DNA of 48,827 nt. It comes from Betaproteobacteria bacterium (GTDB lineage Bacteria; Pseudomonadota; Gammaproteobacteria; Burkholderiales; Casimicrobiaceae). This document shows positions 43,429 through 48,827 of the stretch, in pieces. The translations under genes and the position numbers were made by a program. Where the stretch lies: assembly GCA_016192065.1 (NCBI GenBank), contig JACPUX010000080.1, forward strand, positions 1 through 48,827, in the 5' to 3' direction. The notes under the pieces were generated by a model. The model saw only the letters and a list, made by a program, of their open reading frames with translations. It was not told the DNA's origin and ran no database searches. How positions within the stretch are numbered: the first letter of the stretch is position 1; each line of letters begins with the position of its first letter.

Positions 43429-43717
43429 GACGGCCTCCTCATCATGGGGTGACAAAGGAAAATGGCCGCGCGGCGCACCCCGCGCCGTGAGGCCAGGGTG
43501 CGCAGTATACAGAAATGATGCAGAGCGCCGGAAGAGCGCCCCCGTCGATGGAAGCGCCGTTTTCGCGGGCAGGCCCGCCTATAGGGGCGCGCTCGTGGGT
43601 GCTTGGGAACGGCCTCGCCCGCGATGACTCTGCGGGAGAAGGTTCGGCGACGAAGATGCTGACGCTGCCGGCACATAGCCCTGCACGGCACGCGCCGCCT
43701 CGCGCATCGGTTCGCCG
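43429..43717. other. spacer between array copies 4 and 5
   Basis: TATACT on the minus strand (43509-43504) and the leader inverted repeat of copy 4 are kept. The long hairpin seen in the two preceding spacers is degenerate here (GCGGGCAGGCCCGCCTATAG then GGGCGCG, 43565-43588). Confidence 0.45.
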
Positions 43718-44716
43718 CTACATATTGGCGAGGCTGGTGATCGTGCCCGAGGCGTTGGTGGTGTTGTCGCTCACGGTGTTGTCGCCGGTTGATTGCAAGA
43801 CGGCAGAAGAGCTTTGGTAAAGCCCCGTGTCGTTGTCGCTGACTTCGTTGCCGGAAGCAAGTAACTTCGCGCCACTGCCACTAGCGCGCAAGCCAGAGCC
43901 GGTGTTGCCGCTGATGAGACTATTGCTCACTCTGGCCAGAGCAGTGCCCGTAGAGGCCATGGCATAGACGCCATAGCTGTTTCTGGCGGCAACCGAATCC
44001 TTCACATTGAGCTCGATCCGGCCGCTAGCGGCGGCCCAGGCGTAGAAGCCGTCAAGGCCGTTACCCGAAGCTTCGGAACGACTCACCTCGACTTTGGTCA
44101 CCACACCAGCGCCGGAGGCATAGGCATGCAACCCCTGTCCGGTATTGTCCAGAAAGCGACTGCCGGAGACCAATACCGTCGCACCGCCCGACAAGTAAGC
44201 GCCACGATTGTTGCCTCGCACCTGCGAGTCCAGGAGACGCACCCGGGCAGATGTAGTTATGTAGAGCCCATCTCCCGAACTGAAATTCGAGATGGTGCAG
44301 TTCTGCACGACGAGGCCATCGCCCGCGGTCATGTGTATCCCATCGCCGCTGCCGCCCAAGCCATTGATGCTCAGACCGCGCAGCACGACATCCACCCCCG
44401 CCGTGGCGATGGTGATGCCACTGCCGGAAAAAACGCTGATACCGGCGTAAATGCCCTCCGGGGCGATGATGCTCACCGACTTATTGATGAGTACCGGCCC
44501 ATAACCACCGGAACTCAGGACCACAATTTCACCGCCCGAGTCGGTGACGGTGAGAGCGGCAGTGAAGCCACGGCAAGGCAGAGTGTTGGAACAGTTTGAC
44601 GCTGTGTTGCCGTCGCTGCCGCTGATGGATACGAAAGTACGCTGCGCGCCGAAGGCGGAACAAGCAGCAGCCAGAGACAGCAGCAGGGCAACAAAAGACG
44701 AAAACGTACGCAACAT
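43718..44716 (-). CDS. secreted right-handed beta-helix protein, array copy 5
   Basis: The 332-residue product from ATG 44716 has the most divergent signal region (MLRTFSSFVALLLSLAAACS) and leader. The N-terminal cap keeps SNCSNTLPCRGFTAALTVTD. The centre is close to copies 3 and 8 (TSARVRLLDSQVRGNNRGAY, LSGGATVLVSGSRFLDNTGQ), and it ends NTVSDNTTNASGTITSLANM (type 2). It uses 'VLINKSVSII' where the others have VTINKS or VTIDKS. Confidence 0.9.
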   Translation of the reverse strand: MLRTFSSFVALLLSLAAACSAFGAQRTFVSISGSDGNTASNCSNTLPCRGFTAALTVTDSGGEIVVLSSGGYGPVLINKSVSIIAPEGIYAGISVFSGSGITIATAGVDVVLRGLSINGLGGSGDGIHMTAGDGLVVQNCTISNFSSGDGLYITTSARVRLLDSQVRGNNRGAYLSGGATVLVSGSRFLDNTGQGLHAYASGAGVVTKVEVSRSEASGNGLDGFYAWAAASGRIELNVKDSVAARNSYGVYAMASTGTALARVSNSLISGNTGSGLRASGSGAKLLASGNEVSDNDTGLYQSSSAVLQSTGDNTVSDNTTNASGTITSLANM

Positions 44717-45015
44717 GACGACCTCCTCATCGTGTGGGGTGATGAAAGAAGATGGCCGTGCGGCGCACCCCAAACCCAACGGCCGAAGAGCGCACAGCAT
44801 AACAAAGCGTGAGGACGATCGCACAACGCGCCCCGTGTCGCAGCGTCGGCAGGCCAGAGGCGTGTCGGCCAAGCCAAACCAAACCCGGCGCAGTCACCGG
44901 AGACCTGGGCCAATCCGAGCCGTGCGAAAGCGCTCGCGACAGCCAAGACCCCGCGTCCTCGGCCATGGCCAAACGGGGCGGCTCTACCCGCGCTGCGCCG
45001 GCCAGGAGGCTGGCG
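44717..45015. other. spacer between array copies 5 and 6
   Basis: TATGCT on the minus strand (44801-44796) is kept, but the neighbouring inverted repeat is eroded (GCGCACCC...GAGCGCAC). The long GGGCAGG hairpin and REP-like sequences of other spacers are absent. The rest has no recognisable element. Confidence 0.4.
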
Positions 45016-46020
45016 CTAAATCTTGCTGATGGTCGTGATCGTGCCGGCGGAATTCGTGGTGTTGTCGCGCACGAGGTTGTCACCGGCGGATTCCAGCACT
45101 GCCGAAAACGCTTGGGAAAGCCCGACGCCATTGCGGGTGACCGTGTTGCCGGAAGCCACTAGCTTGACGCCGCTGTTACTAGCCGCCAACCCAGTGCTGC
45201 TGTTGCCGCTAATCAGACTGCCGGTCACACTGGCGAGGGCGACGCCGGTAAGTGAATCGACGAAGACGCCGTAATAGTTTTCGTTTGTAACGGAGTCTTT
45301 GAGGCTGAATTCGACTCGGCCGCTGCTCCCGCTCCCCGCCCAGTAGCCTACACTGCCGTTACCCGATGCTTCGGAGCGGCTCACTTCGACCTTCGTGGTT
45401 GCCCCAGCGCCGGTGGCGTGGGCAACAAGGCCATAGAATGCGTTTTCGATGAAGCGGCTGTTGGACACCAGTACTGACGGACCGTTGGCAAAATGGGCGC
45501 CGTTAAAATTTCCTTGGAGCAACGAATCGAGGAGGCGCACTTGGGTCGCACCCGTCACATACACTCCAGATCCAGAATCTGAGTTGAAGTGGGTGACGAC
45601 GCAGTTCTGCACCATCAGGCTATGGCCCGCGGTCACTTTGATCCCATCGCCGCTACCACCCAATCGGTTGATGGTCAGGCCGCGCAGCACGACATCCACA
45701 CCGGCGGTGGAGATGGTGATGCCGTTTCCAGAAAACACACTGATGCCGGCGTAAACGCCTTCCGGGGCGATGATGCTCACTGACTTGTTGATGGTCACCG
45801 GCCCATAACCGCCGGAACTCAAGACGATGATTTCGCCGCCCGAGTCGGTGACCGTAAGTGCCGCGGTGAAGCCCCGACAAGGCGCGGTGGTCGAGCAGTT
45901 GCTCGCGGTGTTGGCATCATTACCCGTGGTGGACACGAACGTGCGCTGCGCCGCGTAGGCGGAGAATGCAGCACTAAAAGACAGCAACAGGGCAGCAACA
46001 GCAAGAGAAACACGCAACAT
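45016..46020 (-). CDS. secreted right-handed beta-helix protein, array copy 6
   Basis: This is the longest copy (334 residues, ATG 46020), with a two-residue insertion near NSDSGSGVYVTGATQVRLLD. It has type 1 ending NLVRDNTTNSAGTITTISKI. The centre is nearest to copy 1 (AHFANGPSVLVSNSRFIENA, TKVEVSRSEASGNGSVGYWA, VALASVTGSLISGNSSTGLA). Signal region ALLLSFSAAFSAYAAQRTF is shared with copy 8. The cap Cys pair is SNCSTTAPCRGF. Confidence 0.9.
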   Translation of the reverse strand: MLRVSLAVAALLLSFSAAFSAYAAQRTFVSTTGNDANTASNCSTTAPCRGFTAALTVTDSGGEIIVLSSGGYGPVTINKSVSIIAPEGVYAGISVFSGNGITISTAGVDVVLRGLTINRLGGSGDGIKVTAGHSLMVQNCVVTHFNSDSGSGVYVTGATQVRLLDSLLQGNFNGAHFANGPSVLVSNSRFIENAFYGLVAHATGAGATTKVEVSRSEASGNGSVGYWAGSGSSGRVEFSLKDSVTNENYYGVFVDSLTGVALASVTGSLISGNSSTGLAASNSGVKLVASGNTVTRNGVGLSQAFSAVLESAGDNLVRDNTTNSAGTITTISKI

Positions 46021-46345
46021 GACGGCCTCCTCATCGTGTGGGGTGATGAAGGATCAAAGGCCGTACGGCGCACCCCACGCCGCAAGGCCGAGGTGCGTCC
46101 AGCATAGCGCGAGGAAGGCCGCCACGGAAGCACGCCCGGGGGAGCGCGCGCGGGGTTTCGCCCATTCGGCAAACTCGTGGCAGTGCGGTGCCTCTTGGAG
46201 CGGGCTCGCCCGTGAACGCTCCGACCGGCCCTCGACTACTGTCAACCGCAGCCGGCGCCGCTGCGACTTTGGAAGGGAGCGCGGCGGAGGGCGACGCGGC
46301 GGCATTGACTCTTGATGTGCGCCACGCCTGCCCCCCGCGCTCGCC
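46021..46345. other. spacer between array copies 6 and 7
   Basis: The leader of copy 6 has TATGCT on the minus strand at 46106-46101 and a partly preserved inverted repeat (GCGCACCCC..AGGTGCG). The remaining 230 nt resemble no other spacer in the array and show no gene. Confidence 0.4.
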
Positions 46346-47357
46346 TTACATATTGGCGAGGCCGGTAATCGTGCCGGAAGTGGCGGCGGTGTTGTCCGTG
46401 ACGGTATTGTCGCCGGTCGATTGCAGCACGCCAGAGGAAGTCTGGAAAAGCCCGGTGGAGTTGTGGGTCACCTTGTTGCCGGTTACCACCAATTTCGCTC
46501 CGCTGCCATTGGCAGTCAGTCCGGAGTAGGCGTTGCCGCTGACCAGAGCGTTGCTCGCCATGGCCAGGGCCGTGCCGCCGACTGAAGATATATAGACGCC
46601 AAAGCTGTTTCTGCTCGCCACGGAGTCCTTGACGTTGAGTTCAACCCAGCCGCTGCTGGAGGCATAGGCGTGGAAGCCATAACCACCGTAGTTACCCGAT
46701 GCCTCTGAGCGGCTTACCTCGACTCGGGTCACCGCGCCCGCGCCTGTGGCGTAGGCGTATAGGCCGTAACTGGTGTTGTTGAAAAGGCGGCTGCCGGAGA
46801 CCAGGGCCGTCGGACCAAAGGCAAAGACGGCGCCGATAGAGTTGCCCCGCAGCAGCGAGTCAAGGAGATGCACCCGGGCAATTGTGCTCACGGAGAGTTC
46901 TGCTCCAGTGAAATTGGTGACGAAAATTGGTGACGACGCAGTTCTGCACGACCAGGCTATCGCCCCCGGTCATGTCGATGCCGCTCCCAATGCCCGCCAA
47001 GCGATTGATGCTCAACCCGCGCAGCACGACGTTCACCCCCGCCGTGGCGATGGTGATGCCATTGCCCGAAAAAACGCTGATGCCAGCGTAAATACCTTCC
47101 GGGGCAATGATGCTCACCGACTTGTTGATGGTCACCGGCCCGTAACCGCCGGAACTCAAGACGATGATTTCGCCGCCCGAGTCGGTGACGGTGAGCGCGG
47201 CAGTGAAGCCCCGGCAGGGTAGCGTGTTGGAGCAGTTTGACGCAGTGTTGGCGTCGCTGCCGCTGGTGGCGACGAAGGTGCGCTGCGCGGCATGTACGGA
47301 AGATGCAGCAGCGAAAGAGAGCAACAGAACACAAGCAGCAAGGAAAAATCGCAACAT
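46346..47357 (-). pseudogene. secreted beta-helix protein, array copy 7, frameshifted by 13-bp duplication
   Basis: The gene starts at ATG 47357 (MLRFFLAACVLLLSFAAASS) and reads normally to SLVVQNCVVTNF. There AAATTGGTGACG (46911-46922) is tandemly followed by AAAATTGGTGACG (46923-46935), and the frame is lost. Removing one 13-nt unit leaves 999 nt, exactly 332 codons plus stop as in other copies, and restores VTNFTGAELSVSTIARVHLL. The second half is intact (type 2 end, TVTDNTAATSGTITGLANM). As read, the product is a truncated N-terminal half. It may be recent inactivation or a reversible slip. Confidence 0.85.
46911..46935. repeat. 13-bp tandem duplication inside array copy 7
   Basis: Two adjacent units, 12 and 13 nt, of A(3-4)TTGGTGACG cause the frameshift. 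No other copy carries the duplication. Confidence 0.88.
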
Positions 47358-47648
47358 GACGGCCTCCTCATCGTGGGGGTGAAAAAAGATCAAAGGCCGT
47401 GCGGCGCACCCCACGCCGTGAGGCCAGGGTGCGCGCAGCATAGCAGAAGTGCCGCGCGCCGCTAGAGTGCCCTCGCCGATGGAATCGCCAATTCGCGGGC
47501 AGGCCCGCCTACACGGGCCTGCTCGTGGGTGCTTGGGAACCACCTCGTTTGCGATGACTCTGTAGGAGCAGGCTTTTGTGACCAAGATGCTGGCGCTGCC
47601 GGTACATCGCCCTGCCCGGCACGCGCCGCCACGGGCATCGGTTCGCCG
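47358..47648. other. spacer between array copies 7 and 8
   Basis: The copy 7 leader has TATGCT on the minus strand (47442-47437) and its inverted repeat. The CGGGCAGGCCCG CCTACA CGGGCCTGCTCG hairpin (47496-47525, one mismatch) is present. A REP-like TGTAGGAGCAGGC starts at 47561. Confidence 0.5.
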
Positions 47649-48647
47649 CTACATATTGGCCAGGCCGGTGATCGTGCCGGATGAACTGGTGGTGTTGTCG
47701 CTCACGGTATTGTCGCCGGTTGGCTGTAGGACGGCAGAAGAGCTTTGATGAAGCCCCGTGCCGTTGTCGCTTACTTCGTTGCCAGAAGCAAGCAACTTTG
47801 CACCACTGCCACTAGCGCGCAACCCAAAGTCCGTGTTGCCGCTGATGAGGCTATTGCTCACTCTGGCCAGAGCAGTGCCCGTAGACGCTATGGCATAGAC
47901 GCCATGGCTGTTTCTGGCGGCAATCGAGTCCTTCACATTGAGCTCGATCCGGCCGGTAGCGGAAGCATAGGCGTAGAAGCCGTCAAGGCCGTTACTCGAA
48001 GCTTCGGAACGACTCACCTCGACTTTGGTCACCACACCAGCGCCGGAGGCGGAGGCATACAACCCCTGCGCGGTACCGTCCAGAAAGCGACTGCCGGAGA
48101 CTAATACCGTCGCACCGCCCGACATGTAAGCGCCACGACTGTTGCCCCGCATTAGCGTTTCCAGCAGACGCACCCGGGCAGATGTGGATATGTAGAGCCC
48201 ATCAAGCGTGAAATTGCTTATCGTGCAATTCTGCACGATGAGGCTATCGCCCGCGGTCATGACAATGCCATAGCCGCTGCCGCCCAATCGATTGATGCTC
48301 AAGCCACGAAGCACCACCGCCACTCCCGGTGTGGCAATGGTGATGCCGTCCCCGGAAAAAACGCTGATGCCAGCGTAAATACCTTCCGGGGCAATGATGC
48401 TCACCGACTTGTTGATGGTCACCGGCCCATAACCGCCGGAAGTCAAAACAATGATCTCGCCGCCCGTGTCCGTGACCGTCAGCGCCGCGGTGAAACCGCG
48501 GCACGGGGCGGTGTTGGAGCAGTTGCTGGCGGTGTTGGCGTCATTCCCGCTGGTGGCGACGAAAGTGCGCTGCGCCGCGTAGGCGGAGAATGCAGCACTA
48601 AAAGACAGCAACAGGGCAGCAACAGCAAAAAAAGAAACACGCAACAT
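47649..48647 (-). CDS. secreted right-handed beta-helix protein, array copy 8
   Basis: The 332-residue product from ATG 48647 has one extra residue in the signal (SFFAVAALLLSFSAAFSAYA). The centre is like copies 3 and 5 (ARVRLLETLMRGNSRGAYMS, GGATVLVSGSRFLDGTAQGL), with 'GDGITIATPGVAVVLRGLSI' sharing the PGV variant of copy 2. It ends NTVSDNTTSSSGTITGLANM (type 2). The ribosome site is intact. Upstream the leader is cut by an insertion sequence at about 48687, so the TATGCT box and hairpin of the other copies are missing. It is first in the direction of transcription. Confidence 0.9.
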   Translation of the reverse strand: MLRVSFFAVAALLLSFSAAFSAYAAQRTFVATSGNDANTASNCSNTAPCRGFTAALTVTDTGGEIIVLTSGGYGPVTINKSVSIIAPEGIYAGISVFSGDGITIATPGVAVVLRGLSINRLGGSGYGIVMTAGDSLIVQNCTISNFTLDGLYISTSARVRLLETLMRGNSRGAYMSGGATVLVSGSRFLDGTAQGLYASASGAGVVTKVEVSRSEASSNGLDGFYAYASATGRIELNVKDSIAARNSHGVYAIASTGTALARVSNSLISGNTDFGLRASGSGAKLLASGNEVSDNGTGLHQSSSAVLQPTGDNTVSDNTTSSSGTITGLANM

Positions 48648-48686
48648 GACGGTCTCCTCATCGTGTGGGGTGATGAAGGATCGAAG

Positions 48687-48827
48687 GGGCTCTTTTGAAT
48701 TTCGAGTGGGTTAAGAAGCATGCGGATTGATCGTGGCGAAGTCGAGCTTGCCGGCGATGAGGAAGATGACCGTACGGATGGTCGAGAATCTTCCGTAGCC
48801 GCGGGCCTTGCGCTTGGCGGCCTGGAA
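48687..48827 (-). mobile_element. ISL3-family insertion sequence, one end (runs off the window)
   Basis: The sequence shared with copy 6's leader stops after GATCGAAG. GGGGCTCTTTTGAATTTCG then begins at 48686-48688, matching the GG(C)TCTT-type inverted repeat of ISL3 elements. A transposase end follows. The other end and any 8-bp target duplication lie outside the window. Confidence 0.7.
48711..48827 (-). CDS. transposase, ISL3 family, C-terminal end (partial)
   Basis: The last 38 residues are visible: FQAAKRKARGYGRFSTIRTV then IFLIAGKLDFATINPHAS and TAA (48711-48713). The AAKxxARGY...IYLxAGKL ending is a hallmark of ISL3 transposases (DDE type). The rest runs beyond 48827. Its stop lies about 24 nt from the putative IS end. 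Confidence 0.75.
   Translation of the reverse strand, partial: FQAAKRKARGYGRFSTIRTVIFLIAGKLDFATINPHAS

Larger units (their letters stand above)
39597..47442 (-). promoter_or_regulatory. shared leader unit of the array (seven copies)
   Basis: Ahead of copies 1-7, on the minus strand, TATGCT or TATACT is followed by an inverted repeat GCGCACC(C)...GGGTGCGC and then the ribosome site about 10 nt before the start. The boxes lie at 39630, 40920, 42209, 43504, 44796, 46101 and 47437 (lower coordinate of each), 79-89 nt from the start codons. A shared -35 box is not apparent. The box may be the -10 of a promoter private to each copy. Conservation could also reflect recent duplication alone. Confidence 0.5.

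Overview
The window (48.8 kb, GC-rich) looks like a chromosomal segment of a betaproteobacterium, in the Burkholderiales/Rhodocyclales range. This is inferred from the codon style, the liv-type CoA-ester operon under a sigma-54 activator, thiS-thiG-trmB linkage, ugpBAEC order and REP-like sequences. No 16S or other marker is present, so the placement is tentative.

Layout. 0-2.8 kb: a small divergent secreted peptide, then a periplasmic ABC-type binding protein followed by a membrane diguanylate cyclase. 2.8-8.8 kb: an accessory zone with a parDE toxin-antitoxin pair, three copies of an unusual degenerate repeat (core ATCGACTCCCGACCCC plus GTTTAC-type tandem units), an AraC regulator divergent from two SnoaL-like genes (one frameshifted), an ATC-hydrolase-like gene, a decayed AAA_14 ATPase fragment and an orphan DUF433 gene. 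8.8-19.8 kb: a minus-strand catabolic operon: substrate-binding protein, livG/F/H/M-type transporter, crotonase, acyl-CoA ligase, MaoC hydratase and KASIII-like enzyme. It is preceded by a good sigma-54 promoter and by a PAS-AAA-Fis enhancer-binding protein gene, so it probably imports a carboxylate, activates it to a CoA ester and processes it. 19.9-27.8 kb: a higBA-type module, a cytosolic 5'-nucleotidase, trmB / secreted protein / thiG / thiS, a CWC zinc-ribbon protein, an ECF sigma factor with zf-HC2 anti-sigma, a MarR-GNAT fusion, a CAT-anticodon tRNA with terminator, and a lipase-like hydrolase. 27.9-30 kb: a small island with a DUF5648-like secreted protein and a secreted protein whose start region carries a ten-base G tract (out of frame here, possible phase variation). 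It is flanked by a duplicated gene tail and IS200/IS605-like hairpin repeats. 30-38.3 kb: a two-domain fatty acyl-CoA reductase, a divergent S10 peptidase and a ugpBAEC glycerol-3-phosphate importer.

38.5-48.7 kb: eight tandem, same-strand genes for secreted right-handed beta-helix proteins of about 332 residues, repeated every ~1.29 kb with a near-constant N-terminal half, a shared leader, a variable centre and two alternative C-terminal types. One copy is frameshifted by a 13-bp duplication. The array ends at an ISL3-type insertion sequence that cuts the leader of the last copy. This array is the most unusual feature of the window and the best candidate for an undescribed system; its function is not known from sequence.
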